From CAZDXB01 sp964509335 (GTDB lineage: Bacteria > Bacteroidota > Ignavibacteria > Kapaibacteriales > UBA2268), in assembly GCA_964509335.1 (NCBI GenBank), contig CAZDXB010000017.1, forward strand, positions 1 through 64,000: DNA of 64,000 nucleotides, read 5' to 3'. Shown here one piece after another: positions 51,903 through 61,340 of this stretch. A program made the translations under genes and the position numbers. The notes beneath the pieces are model-generated. The model searched no databases and had not been told where the DNA came from. It saw only the letters and a list, made by a program, of their open reading frames with translations. Each line of letters starts with the position of its first letter. Positions within the stretch are counted from its first letter, which is position 1.

Positions 51903-54311
51903 ATGAGAAAATTCACTACTTTTTGTATGATTGCTTTAATGGCAATATTCTGGTCATTTCAGGCGAACGCGGAAAGCCAACAAAGAGTTCTATTGGAATT
52001 CTTTACCGGCACCAGTTGTCCATATTGCGGACAAAACGGTAAACCCGCAATGGAAGACGCCGTGAATAAATACGACGGACAAGTTATTGGAGTCGAGCTT
52101 CACGTAGGAAGCGGAGACCCGTTCAATACCCAAGACGCGTTACAAGTAGCCGGAGCGTTCGGCGTTTCGGGGATACCTACCGGTTTGATAAGCCGCAATC
52201 CATTCAATACGGAACAAGGAATGCAATTTCTTATGCCGCCCAGCGCTTGGGACCAAACTTGCGGTATTATTTTAGACAATCAAGAACACGTCGTTGACGT
52301 TGAATTGTTCTATAGTATCAACGAATCCACTCGAGAACTGACCGCCACAATTGAAGCGGAGTTTCTTCAGGATATTAACGAGACCGGCGAGCTTAGATTC
52401 AACGTTTACGTCGTCGAAGATAATTTGATTTACAATCAAGCGGGAGCCGGCAACAACTACAACCATCAAAACGTGCTTAGGGATATGATAGGCGGTCCTT
52501 GGGGAACGGAAGGGAAAATCCCCAGTAGCGTTTCAGCCGGCGACGTTTACAGTCATACCTACAATTACACAATCGACGATTCTTGGAAGCTGGACGATTT
52601 AAGATTTATCGGTTTAGTTCAGGAATTTGGATTAAGCGGCCAGAATATTCGCGCCGATTACATTCAAGTGTTGAATTGCGTTCATGGAGAAGAACGGACG
52701 ATTTCTTCCGAGTTGACTTCATCCGGTTCGCACATTAGCGCTCAAAACGCCGGCGAAGCGTTCCAAAAGACGTTTACTTTGAAAAACGTAGCCGGCGAAA
52801 GAATATCTTTCGCCATAGAGACCGAGCTTTCCGAAAGAACTCCCGCCGACTGGACGACAGAAGTTGTAAAAGGCGTTTCGCAAGAAGACGATAAGAGCGA
52901 GAAGAGCCAAGAGGAATACGTTACCTTGGACGCCGAAGCGACCCGCGACATCACTTTGAAATTAATTCCCGGCGAAACTTTGGGCGCCGGCGACGTTAAA
53001 ATGACGATTTACAATCGCTACGACCCGGGCGGGCAATCTAGCGGCGGAAAAATAACTGTCGTATCAAAAGGAATCGAATATTGCCAAGTTCTAGCGGCTC
53101 AAGATAACGACGCTAACAGTCTATCTTCGCAGCTGAGCCAAACGGAAGCTAACTTTGTAGATTTACCTAAAGCGGATTTTCTAGAGACTTATTCTAATCT
53201 TACAAATTTACAAACATTCGCTTGGACGCTCGGAGCGAGGGGTTCGTTCTCGAACGAGGAAGCGAGAGCTCTTAGAAATTTAATTCATCAAGATAAAAAC
53301 ATTCTAATTAGCGGCGCTTTGTCGTTCCCATCTTTAAGTAACGCGACTCCGAACGTATTGGAAGATTTAGGCGTTGAATTTGTGTCGGATTGCTTCCAAG
53401 GAGCCGGCGACGGCGAAATAAGATTAGCCGGCTACGACGGCGACCCAATCACGGACGGTTTTCAAGAAGAGGCTACTTTAAAGCATTATTTAACGCAAGC
53501 TATCGAGATTACCGACCCCGATATAGCGTCTCCGATTTTGAAGCATCAATACGTCGATACTGTTGTAGCCGCGAGAACCAAGCTGGAAAGCTCTAAGGTT
53601 GTGCTGCTAGGGATTAATCCGCATATATTCGAAAACACTCCGGCGACCGAAGAAATAGTCGTGAAGTCTTTCGAGTGGATGGGCGACTATATGCCGCAAA
53701 TCGCCTGCAATGAGGAAATAGTATTTGAAACGACCGATATTGGAACGAGTAGCGAAAAGGTGTTCGAAATTGAGAATAACGGCGAAAGAGATTTGGAGAT
53801 AACGCAATTGGAGGTTGAATATAGCTATCAGCATATATTTTCAATTGTTGACGCCGATTTTCCAATGACCATTCCCAGCGGAGAACCGGGCGAGGTAACC
53901 GTTAGGTTCGCGCCGGCTGACGAAATTGAATATAATTCTTATATGACGATTTATTCGAACGCCGAAAACAATCCCGAATTGAACGTTAATTTGAGCGGCG
54001 AAGGAGAAGAGGGCGTAGGAGTAGGCGATTACGCGAAAAACTCAAAATCGCTCGATATCAAGATTGCTCCTAATCCGGTAACGGACAACGCGAAAGTTGA
54101 ATTGATACTCAGCGAGGCGATTTCTTCGACGATTAAAGTAGATTTAATAGACGTTAGCGGCAAGTTGATAAGAAACATCGCGAATGAAACATTCTCGGTC
54201 GGCGAGAGCGCGTTGGATTTCGACGCCGGCGATTTAAGTTCGGGCAAATACTATATTATAGCGAGCTCGGGCGATAAATCCACCGTCGTTCCTTTAGTAA
54301 TCGAAAGATAA
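51903..54311 (+). CDS. Omp28/thioredoxin-like secreted protein with Hydin-like and T9SS domains
   Basis: This protein has 802 residues and a signal peptide (1-23). Residues ~28-230 have an Omp28-type thioredoxin-like fold with CPYC in FFTGTSCPYCGQNG. Middle beta-rich regions follow. Around residues 615-715 there is an ASH/Hydin-like immunoglobulin domain (VTVRFAPADEIEYNSYMTI), and the last ~80 residues are a sorting domain (APNPVTDNAKVELI, LSSGKYYIIASSG). AAGGAG lies six bases before the ATG. Known Omp28 proteins are exported; redox activity is inferred from CPYC. Confidence 0.85.
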   Translation: MRKFTTFCMIALMAIFWSFQANAESQQRVLLEFFTGTSCPYCGQNGKPAMEDAVNKYDGQVIGVELHVGSGDPFNTQDALQVAGAFGVSGIPTGLISRNPFNTEQGMQFLMPPSAWDQTCGIILDNQEHVVDVELFYSINESTRELTATIEAEFLQDINETGELRFNVYVVEDNLIYNQAGAGNNYNHQNVLRDMIGGPWGTEGKIPSSVSAGDVYSHTYNYTIDDSWKLDDLRFIGLVQEFGLSGQNIRADYIQVLNCVHGEERTISSELTSSGSHISAQNAGEAFQKTFTLKNVAGERISFAIETELSERTPADWTTEVVKGVSQEDDKSEKSQEEYVTLDAEATRDITLKLIPGETLGAGDVKMTIYNRYDPGGQSSGGKITVVSKGIEYCQVLAAQDNDANSLSSQLSQTEANFVDLPKADFLETYSNLTNLQTFAWTLGARGSFSNEEARALRNLIHQDKNILISGALSFPSLSNATPNVLEDLGVEFVSDCFQGAGDGEIRLAGYDGDPITDGFQEEATLKHYLTQAIEITDPDIASPILKHQYVDTVVAARTKLESSKVVLLGINPHIFENTPATEEIVVKSFEWMGDYMPQIACNEEIVFETTDIGTSSEKVFEIENNGERDLEITQLEVEYSYQHIFSIVDADFPMTIPSGEPGEVTVRFAPADEIEYNSYMTIYSNAENNPELNVNLSGEGEEGVGVGDYAKNSKSLDIKIAPNPVTDNAKVELILSEAISSTIKVDLIDVSGKLIRNIANETFSVGESALDFDAGDLSSGKYYIIASSGDKSTVVPLVIER

Positions 54312-54332
54312 TCTCGTAATTGATATAACGAT

Positions 54333-54370
54333 AAAAAGGCTCCGTCTTGAATAAAGGCGGAGCTTTTTTT
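54333..54370 (+). terminator. Rho-independent terminator after the Omp28-like gene
   Basis: The arms GCTCCG and CGGAGC, with extra pairing of CTT/AAGG, form a stem followed by seven T and preceded by A5. It is close behind the stop at 54311 and before the converging cupin gene. Confidence 0.8.
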
Positions 54371-54425
54371 ATTGCCTGAATTGTATGGAGATTAGCGTTT
54401 TGAAGGGGATTATGTAAATAGACTT

Positions 54426-54740
54426 TTAAAAATGAACGGCTAGCCAAATCGTTTTTCTGCTGTCGTCGGTTCGTTCGACTCTGTGTTTTTTGCCGGCGGG
54501 AATGAAAATATAGTCGCCGGGGCGCATTTTAAAAGGCTGTTCTTCGCCTTCGAACAGAATCTCGCCGAATCCCGATAGAACTATTACCCATTCGTTTTTG
54601 ACCCCCTCCAGCCACTCGCCTTTTGGCGTTGAGTTGCCGCTGGAGACTATTCGCTCTATTTTCAAAGCGTCGTTTTTCAACAGCGATTCGAAAACTTCTT
54701 GTTTTGATTCCGGCAGATTGTCGTATATATTGTTTATCAT
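54426..54740 (-). CDS. Small cupin-domain protein
   Basis: The 104-residue single-domain cupin has WVIVLSGFGEILFEGE, then MRPGDYIFIPAGKKHRVERTD, matching the two cupin motifs with the metal-binding histidine in KKHRV. It is probably a small metal-dependent enzyme or sensor, substrate unknown. Its start overlaps the tyrS stop by 4 bases, so it is cotranslated with tyrS. Confidence 0.85.
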   Translation of the reverse strand: MINNIYDNLPESKQEVFESLLKNDALKIERIVSSGNSTPKGEWLEGVKNEWVIVLSGFGEILFEGEEQPFKMRPGDYIFIPAGKKHRVERTDDSRKTIWLAVHF

Positions 54741-55957
54741 TTTTTAACCTTTACTTTTAAAAACTTCCTTTTTCCAACTTTTATTAATCTTTGCTCGCTT
54801 AAATCAATATTAGCGTGAATATCGGTTTCTTTCTTATCGTCGATTGAAACGGCTTTTTGTTTTATCATCCGTCGAGCCTCGCTTTTAGAGGACGTTAATT
54901 TCGTCGTCGCCAAGACGTCCGCTAACGGCGGACTTGTCGAATCCAAATCAAGCTCGACTTCTTCGATTTTGTCCGGCGTTTTCTTTTTGACGAAAATCTT
55001 GTCGAATTCTTTTCTCGCGGCTTCGGCGGCTTCCTCGCCGCAATAAACGCCCGCTATCGCCTTAGCTACTTTAACTTTTGCCGCGCGCGGGTGGAGCGAG
55101 CCGTCCTTTAGTCCGTCTTCCATTTTCTTTACTTCTTCTTTGGAAGCCCAAGCGCCGTATCTATAATAAGTCGCTATCAATTCATCGGGGATTGACATAA
55201 CTTTCCCGAATATCTCTTTCGGTTCTTCGGTAATAGATATGTAATTGTCGAGCGATTTGCTCATTTTATCCTTGCCGCCGGTGCCTTCCAGGAGCGGCAT
55301 CGTTACTAAGCATTGAGGCTCTTTGCCGTAAGTTTTTTGGATTTCCCTGCCGACCAGTAAATTGAATGTTTGGTCGGTGCCTCCCAACTCAACGTCCGAT
55401 TCGATAGCCACCGAATCCATAGCCTGCGCCATCGGATACAGAAATTCGTGCAAGCTAATAGGCGTTCCGCTATTGTATCTTTTGTGAAAGTCGTCTCTTT
55501 CGAGCAACTGAGCGACGGTATAATTAGACGCCAATTTAATCACGTCCGCGAAATTCAACTTAGAAAGCCAATCGGAATTGTATTTTACTTCCAATCTATC
55601 TTCGCTTAATATTATCGTCGCTTGTTCGAGATAAGTGCGTCCGTTTTCTTTTGTTTGTTCCATACTCAGCTGTGGTCTGGTTTTGGATTTGCCGCTCGGG
55701 TCGCCTATCATAGCCGTAAAATCGCCGATAACCAATATCGCCTTATGCCCCAAATCCTGAAATTGCCGCATCTTATGCAATACGACCGCGTGTCCAATGT
55801 GCAAATCCGGCTTGCTAGGGTCGCAGCCGAGTTTAACGTTCAACGGTTTGCCGCTTTTAATAGATTTCTCGATTTTCGCGGCTAATTCATCTTCGGGAAT
55901 AATCTCGACCGCTCCTTTGCGTATGGCGTCTATCTGTTCGTTTACGCTGGGAAACAT
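54737..55957 (-). CDS. tyrS: Tyrosyl-tRNA synthetase
   Basis: The 406-residue class I synthetase has the HIGH motif in KPDLHIGHAVVLHKM, the tyrosine-site GGTDQTFNLL, and KMSKS in GGKDKMSKSLDNY. A C-terminal S4 RNA-binding domain (TKLTSSKSEARRMIKQKAVS) is present. It charges tRNA-Tyr. Between smpB (16 bases upstream) and the cupin gene it forms a minus-strand unit. Confidence 0.95.
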   Translation of the reverse strand: MFPSVNEQIDAIRKGAVEIIPEDELAAKIEKSIKSGKPLNVKLGCDPSKPDLHIGHAVVLHKMRQFQDLGHKAILVIGDFTAMIGDPSGKSKTRPQLSMEQTKENGRTYLEQATIILSEDRLEVKYNSDWLSKLNFADVIKLASNYTVAQLLERDDFHKRYNSGTPISLHEFLYPMAQAMDSVAIESDVELGGTDQTFNLLVGREIQKTYGKEPQCLVTMPLLEGTGGKDKMSKSLDNYISITEEPKEIFGKVMSIPDELIATYYRYGAWASKEEVKKMEDGLKDGSLHPRAAKVKVAKAIAGVYCGEEAAEAARKEFDKIFVKKKTPDKIEEVELDLDSTSPPLADVLATTKLTSSKSEARRMIKQKAVSIDDKKETDIHANIDLSEQRLIKVGKRKFLKVKVKK

Positions 55958-55973
55958 TCGCCGTCCTTTCGAA

Positions 55974-56459
55974 TTAATATTTGAACTTTCTTCTCATTTC
56001 TTTATCGGCTTCTTTCTTGCGTTTGGCTTCTCTCTTGTCGTATTTCTTCTTAGCTTTAACCACTCCCAATTCGACTTTTAAAAAAGCTCCCGAAAAATAA
56101 ACCGATAACGGAATAATCGTCAATCCTTTTTCTTGCACCGCGGTTTTCAATCTTACCGCTTCTCTTTTATTGACTAAAAGCTTCCTTCGTCTTTTTGGCT
56201 CGTGATTTTGTATATTGCCGCCTTCGTAAGGGCTTATGTGCATATTTATCATATACAAATCGTTGCTGTTGGAGCTTGGAAAACCGGCGTAGGCTTCTTG
56301 AAGACTGATTTTGCCTTGCCTGACCGATTTTACCTCCGTGCCTTTTAATACTATTCCCGCTTCTACGGTTTGCAATACGAAAAAATCGCGCAGAGCTTTC
56401 TTGTTCGTCGCCACTACGCGCGGTTCTCCTCTTTCCATTATTTCGTACGACTTTGCCAT
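55974..56459 (-). CDS. smpB: SsrA-binding protein SmpB
   Basis: This 161-residue protein has the OB-fold core with DFFVLQTVEAGIVLKGTEVKSVRQGKISLQEAYA and the basic C-terminal tail (KYDKREAKRKKEADKEMRRK) that mimics a codon-anticodon helix in the ribosome. It delivers tmRNA to stalled ribosomes. The partner ssrA gene is not in the window. Confidence 0.95.
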   Translation of the reverse strand: MAKSYEIMERGEPRVVATNKKALRDFFVLQTVEAGIVLKGTEVKSVRQGKISLQEAYAGFPSSNSNDLYMINMHISPYEGGNIQNHEPKRRRKLLVNKREAVRLKTAVQEKGLTIIPLSVYFSGAFLKVELGVVKAKKKYDKREAKRKKEADKEMRRKFKY

Positions 56460-56600
56460 AAAAGCGTTAAATAATAAATAAACAAACTACAAAAATAAAG
56501 TTTTTTTTTCACTGATAAAAACCGACGTCGAACGCTCCTTCCGCTCTAACGCGCGAGCGGAGCTTCGCGTCTGCGTTTCGATATTTTTATTTTTTTGGAG

Positions 56601-57245
56601 TTACGCGAAAGACGAACGCGAAGTTTGGTTTTTTTTAGTTCGTCTTTTATTGCGAATTAACGCGTATATAATATATCCAATCATACCGACAACTATTAGC
56701 GTAAAAAAAACTTTAGACCAAGAGAAAGTCGGCGGATAAACTCCGACCGTTCCGTCGGGGTTGTCGGCGTAATAGGGTCTGCTGTAATAAAACGCGGGAT
56801 GAAAGGGAGTAAACCACAGCCAGCTGGTAGTTCCCATTAAGTATCCGGTCATCAAGCCGCTGCCGTAGCCGCCGTAATTGTTGACGACGTATCTCTGGGA
56901 ATTTCCGTTCTTGGAAATAGTTTTCGTAGATTTTTTTCTCGGCGTTCCGTATTTGCTAGTATATTGTTTGGAAGAGCTTAGTCTTTTGCCGCCGAAACTC
57001 GACGCCGCTTTTTGCGAAGGCGTTTGTTTTCTTGTTGTCCTCTTGCCGCCGAGCGAAGAGGGCGGCTTTTTTTGCGTAGTTCTCGGTTTGGTTTTTTTAT
57101 AAGACCGGCTCCTCGAACCGCCAAAGCTACGCTTGCCGCCGAAGCCTCGCCTCGCTTCCGCTAAATCAGGCGATATAAAAACAAACAAAGTAGCTATTAA
57201 TATTAGCGAACCGATAATCCTCGCCGTTCGATTTTTAGAGTTCAT
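56601..57245 (-). CDS. Basic low-complexity membrane protein, hypothetical
   Basis: The 214-residue protein has an N-terminal signal or helix (residues ~9-30). A long basic region (~33-110) repeats RGFGGKRSFGG, SSLGGKRTTRKQ and SSFGGKRLSSSKQ. A Gly/Tyr/Trp-rich section (NNYGGYGSGLMTGYLMG) and a C-terminal membrane helix (~180-200) with a basic tail follow. No family recognised. The low-complexity part is probably disordered. Confidence 0.65.
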   Translation of the reverse strand: MNSKNRTARIIGSLILIATLFVFISPDLAEARRGFGGKRSFGGSRSRSYKKTKPRTTQKKPPSSLGGKRTTRKQTPSQKAASSFGGKRLSSSKQYTSKYGTPRKKSTKTISKNGNSQRYVVNNYGGYGSGLMTGYLMGTTSWLWFTPFHPAFYYSRPYYADNPDGTVGVYPPTFSWSKVFFTLIVVGMIGYIIYALIRNKRRTKKNQTSRSSFA

Positions 57246-57317
57246 ACTGATTCCAAATTAATTTATTTGACATAACTGTAATATTCAAAAAATTCCCTAA
57301 CGGAAGCGAGCCGTTTT

Positions 57318-57349
57318 CCTCGTTCCCAAATTGGAATTTGGGAATGAGG
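57318..57349. repeat. 32-bp palindrome, family 2
   Basis: The near-perfect arms CCTCGTTCCCAAATT and AATTTGGGAATGAGG are separated by GG, with one mismatch. It lies downstream of the gene at 57364. It is the closest relative of 2976-3005. Confidence 0.75.
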
Positions 57350-57363
57350 AGTCATAGTTCAAT

Positions 57364-57837
57364 TCAAAATATTTGCTCGGTTTCCAAAGAATCGTCTTCC
57401 TCCCTAAAAATAATTTCGGCTATGAACTTCGCTCCTCCGCTCAATTTCTTGGAAGAAAAGAACTTTTTTATTCCGTTCTCGTCTTCGGTTCCTTTTATAT
57501 GAATAAGCATATCTACGATTCCGTCCAGCGGCTCTTCGTTCCAAGAGACGACAGTCGAGTCTAAGTCTCCTTCGCTTTCTATCGTAAGAAGCTGCAATTC
57601 CATAGCGTCTTCCTCCGTGAACGAAGGCTCGGTCGTTTCGGCTTCCACTAAATAATCCGTGAAAATCTTCTTTGTATATACGTTCTTGTCCTTGCCTACG
57701 TATTGAACGAAGGCGTCAAAACCGCCCGTTTCGTCGATATGAACAAAAATCTCCTTAATCCCGCTCAGTTGAGCTCCGTTATAGTAAACGGCGGTTTTTT
57801 CCAGCATCCCGTTACTCTCGATTGAAAATTCAGGCAT
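57364..57837 (-). CDS. Small two-repeat hypothetical protein
   Basis: The 157-residue protein consists of two related halves: FSIESNGMLEKTAVYYNG and LTIESEGDLDSTVVSWNE each lead to GIKEIFVHI or GIVDMLIHI. The internal duplication suggests two beta-sandwich modules. There is no signal peptide, so it is probably cytoplasmic. No family recognised. Confidence 0.65.
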   Translation of the reverse strand: MPEFSIESNGMLEKTAVYYNGAQLSGIKEIFVHIDETGGFDAFVQYVGKDKNVYTKKIFTDYLVEAETTEPSFTEEDAMELQLLTIESEGDLDSTVVSWNEEPLDGIVDMLIHIKGTEDENGIKKFFSSKKLSGGAKFIAEIIFREEDDSLETEQIF

Positions 57838-58008
57838 AACCCCACTTCAATTATCAATAATTTTTTTGCAAAATATGAAAGAAGTCGATAATTGAAAAAT
57901 ATTTTCCGTTCTAAAAATTTTGTTTAACATCAAAAAATTAGTATAATAGATTTCTAAAATAACATCTAAGATTAAAATTAATTCATTTTATAAATGAAGG
58001 AGGATGCT

Positions 58009-61000
58009 ATGAACACCGCAACTTTATTTTTCTTCAATTCTATTTTATTTTTATTATTAACGTTTTCAAGCGCGACAAGCCAAACGGAGTGTCCCGACAT
58101 AACGTTCGATTCCGACGCGACGGTCGGAGCTGGCTGTTATAAGTTTGATTTTACTCATGGATGCCCTTCCGGCAGCGCTATGGGGCATATAATTTTAGAG
58201 ATTATCAGTCCGTCAGGCGTCCATTTTGAATCGGCGAGCGTGTCGGGCTCCGCGTCCGCGGACGGTTGGACGGCGATTACTTCCCCGACGTCGATTACTT
58301 ATACCGGAGGCGGCTCGTCGTTTTATGCAGTCGGCGACCACGCGGAGACTTTTCATTTTTGTCTGGCGGGGCATCCAAGCGACGTTACGATATTGTGGAA
58401 GACCTATAAAGGATTAAGGGATAAAGTCCTTTGCGTAGATTCCGCCGGAGTAGAATACGACGAGAACGAGCCTTGCGCTTCAGTTTGCTTTAATCCCGCC
58501 GACACCGCTATGGTTAATCTTCCTTCGAGTTCGGTTTACGTCAACGCCAATCCGGGTTTTACTTGGGAGTGTTGGTTTAAGTTGAATTCGGCTATTACCG
58601 ATTCGAGCGTAGGTTATAATCAATCTTTAATTTCGATAGATCGCAATTGTCCTACTCCCGGACGAGATATTTTTATCGGATTCGGTTCAACTTACGAGCC
58701 GATGGGGGGAGGAACTCCGAAGGACGAAATTACTTTTTGGGTCGATACCCATACTCCATCTTCGCCGCCGCTACATTGGAAACCCGCCGGCGGTTTTTCG
58801 CCGGGCGTGTGGTATTTCGTTGCCGGAGGGGTAGATTATACGAGTAGATCTTTTGGCCTTGCCGTTGGAAAACGCAACCCCGCTACTAATAGCTGCGAAA
58901 TTATTTTCGACACTATTAGAACATACCCCAACGAACCTATTGGAGGTCCTTTTAAACCTTCGATTGGAAGTTGGGGCAATATACCGCGCGATTCAATTTA
59001 TAAGAATACTTTCTTTAACGGATGCATCGACGAAGTAAGATTTTGGGATGTGCCGAGAAGCCGAGACGAAGTCCAAGGTGATATGTGCAATTGCTTATAT
59101 AACGCGAGCGATTTACCGAGCCATTTAGCGGCGTATTATCCGATTTTATACAGCGACGGCGTTCCGACGCCCTTAAATCCGTTGAATTCGATTAGCGAAT
59201 TAGTTCTCGGCTTGGACGGCGAGGTTCGTCGCGCTAATTTGGCTACACAGCCTAATTCCGCGCCTTTGGGCTGTTGCTATGAAGTAAGTTGCGATAGTTT
59301 GAGCGTGAGTTATTTGGCTTTCGATTCGCAGACAGATTCGGCTGATTGTTGTTATTCGTTCGATATAACCTCGACGATTCCGTTTTCTAATATTAACCGC
59401 GTTACTTTCAGACCAGTGCAGCCCGGAGTTTCTATACTGACTTCGTCCGCGTCCGCTCCCGCGGGATGGGGCGCTACTTTACCTAGCTCGCCTACGACGG
59501 ACAGTATTGGTTGGATGGTCCCCAATCCTTCGACTGGATTAAACGCGGGCACATATTCGTCGTTTGATTTATGTTTTATCAATAATAGCGGTTCTTCGTA
59601 TATTACCGTTGAAATACTTTATTCAGACGGCTCTGTAAGTAATATCGGCGACGTTATTTGTTCGGAACAAATAAGAGTTGAATGCGAATCTCAAAATAAA
59701 TGCGATAGTTTAATAGCCGATTTTTCGTATGTTGAACCGTCGATTGATGATCCTGCCGATTGTTGCTATTCATCAACTATTACGGCGCTGAGTGATTTTT
59801 CAAATATTGAAGTCGTTAGCTTTACTCCATTAGAATCTGGAGTAGATATAGTTTCTTCTTCCGCTCCCGCCGGCTGGGGAACTTACAGCCCAATGACTCC
59901 GAATTCTGTAAGTTGGATGGTGCCGAGTCCTCCAGGATTGAGCGCGGGAACTTATTCATCGTTTGATTTCTGCTTTACTAATAGTTCGGGAACTAATCCA
60001 TTCCCGCTTCAAGTGGCATACACAGACGCTAATTACGGCGAGATTTGTTTAGATACGATTATGATTAGATGTCAGCCAAGCGACGACTGCGACAGTTTAA
60101 GTGTCGATTATAAGTCTTTCGAGCCGCCTACCGATTCGGCGGATTGCTGTTATTCTTTCGCTATTACCGCGGGAATGACGTATCCGACTGTCGAAGTCGT
60201 TAGCTTTACTCCGTTAGCCGGCGGCGTTTCCATACATACTCCGTCGGCTTCCGCGCCTGCGGGCTGGAGCGCTATGACGCCTCCGATGACGCCGAATTCA
60301 GTGAGCTGGATTGTGCCGAGCCCGCCGGGATTAGGCGCGGGAACTCATTCGGCGTTCGATTTGTGTTTTATTAATAGTTCGGCGACTAATCCGTTCCCGC
60401 TTCAAATAGCTTACACCGACGCTAATTACGGCGAGATTTGCTTAGACACTATTATGATTAAATGCGAGCCCGATTCGGTTCCTTGCCCGGAGGAAGATAC
60501 GACCGTTTATGAGCTCTGCTGTAAAGAATCGAGATTCACTAATCCGTCGGCGATACAGAGAATCGATTGTCAAATAACCGGAGGCACCGGAACGATTAGA
60601 ATGTTATTTGCCGGCTGCGGGCATTCCTCTAGCTTTACGGCGACTAACGGCGGTATGTGGGATTTCTCGCCCTTTCCGACGGCGACGAGATTAACGGCTA
60701 CGCTGTGCGCGCAACCAAGCGCGCCGGGCGGTTGGATAGATATGATTTGGACGGTTTACGTCCCTGGCGATACTTGTTATTACCAACAATCATTCCATTG
60801 CCCCGATACGACTACTCAGGTAATAGATTTCGATAAAGGTAAAGAATCGGTCAATTTCGCTCTGTTGCGAGGCGCGCCTAATCCCGCGGAAAACAAAATG
60901 ACAATATTTTATTTAGTCGATAAAAGTCAATACGTTAGTATTGAATTGTTTAACGAAGCGGGCGAGAAAGTAAAAACTCTGAAGAACGAAATTGTAAGCG

Positions 61001-61116
61001 GCGGAATTAACGAGTTAAGAATCAACGCGGGCTTTTTATCTTCCGGCAATTATTACGTAGTAATGAAATCGAAAGACGGAAAAGTCTCGTCGCTTCCGAT
61101 TGTAATCGTGAAATAA
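58009..61116 (+). CDS. LamG-containing secreted protein with three tandem repeats and T9SS domain
   Basis: I start at ATG 58009, which has AAGGAGGA seven bases upstream; the in-frame ATG at 57994 overlaps that site. In this 1035-residue protein the signal peptide ends near residue 25 (SATSQ). A Cys-rich N-terminal domain and a LamG/concanavalin-like domain (residues ~160-390, FTWECWFKLN, FFNGCIDEVRFWDV) follow. Three tandem domains of ~130 residues each begin CDSL and share DCCYSF and APAGWG. A fourth diverged domain and a sorting domain (GAPNPAENKMTIFY) end it. It is probably an adhesin or surface structure protein. Confidence 0.82.
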   Translation: MNTATLFFFNSILFLLLTFSSATSQTECPDITFDSDATVGAGCYKFDFTHGCPSGSAMGHIILEIISPSGVHFESASVSGSASADGWTAITSPTSITYTGGGSSFYAVGDHAETFHFCLAGHPSDVTILWKTYKGLRDKVLCVDSAGVEYDENEPCASVCFNPADTAMVNLPSSSVYVNANPGFTWECWFKLNSAITDSSVGYNQSLISIDRNCPTPGRDIFIGFGSTYEPMGGGTPKDEITFWVDTHTPSSPPLHWKPAGGFSPGVWYFVAGGVDYTSRSFGLAVGKRNPATNSCEIIFDTIRTYPNEPIGGPFKPSIGSWGNIPRDSIYKNTFFNGCIDEVRFWDVPRSRDEVQGDMCNCLYNASDLPSHLAAYYPILYSDGVPTPLNPLNSISELVLGLDGEVRRANLATQPNSAPLGCCYEVSCDSLSVSYLAFDSQTDSADCCYSFDITSTIPFSNINRVTFRPVQPGVSILTSSASAPAGWGATLPSSPTTDSIGWMVPNPSTGLNAGTYSSFDLCFINNSGSSYITVEILYSDGSVSNIGDVICSEQIRVECESQNKCDSLIADFSYVEPSIDDPADCCYSSTITALSDFSNIEVVSFTPLESGVDIVSSSAPAGWGTYSPMTPNSVSWMVPSPPGLSAGTYSSFDFCFTNSSGTNPFPLQVAYTDANYGEICLDTIMIRCQPSDDCDSLSVDYKSFEPPTDSADCCYSFAITAGMTYPTVEVVSFTPLAGGVSIHTPSASAPAGWSAMTPPMTPNSVSWIVPSPPGLGAGTHSAFDLCFINSSATNPFPLQIAYTDANYGEICLDTIMIKCEPDSVPCPEEDTTVYELCCKESRFTNPSAIQRIDCQITGGTGTIRMLFAGCGHSSSFTATNGGMWDFSPFPTATRLTATLCAQPSAPGGWIDMIWTVYVPGDTCYYQQSFHCPDTTTQVIDFDKGKESVNFALLRGAPNPAENKMTIFYLVDKSQYVSIELFNEAGEKVKTLKNEIVSGGINELRINAGFLSSGNYYVVMKSKDGKVSSLPIVIVK
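59290..60470 (+). repeat. Three tandem ~390-bp coding repeats
   Basis: The units start at about 59290, 59701 and 60088. The last two are close at DNA level, sharing GACGCTAATTACGGCGAGAT and its surroundings, which points to a recent duplication. Each encodes one 'CDSL...DCCYS...APAGWG' domain. Confidence 0.75.
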
Positions 61117-61123
61117 AGTTACG

Positions 61124-61162
61124 GGCGGTTTCGCCTAAACGGCGGAATCGCCTATTTTTTTA
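61124..61162 (+). terminator. Terminator-like hairpin after the LamG gene
   Basis: GGCGGTTTCGCC and GGCGGAATCGCC pair imperfectly around TAAAC, and TATTTTTTTATT follows. It lies just behind the stop at 61116. Confidence 0.6.
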
Positions 61163-61340
61163 TTGGCGCGTTATATATTCGTTTGCGCGCGGGTAATCGC
61201 TAAAATCGTTTTAGACGCTTTTTTGATTTTAATCCGCGAGAATTTTAAAAAAATTTAATTATTAAATTAAACTTTACTATTTTTGTACATCTTAATCAAT
61301 CTTTGCAAATGTTTAGTAATATTATTAGAAGAGGGTGTCT

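Noticed and set aside
51719..51916. 65-codon minus-strand ORF before the Omp28-like gene
   Set aside because: It overlaps the strong ribosome site and start of that gene and covers the hairpin leader.
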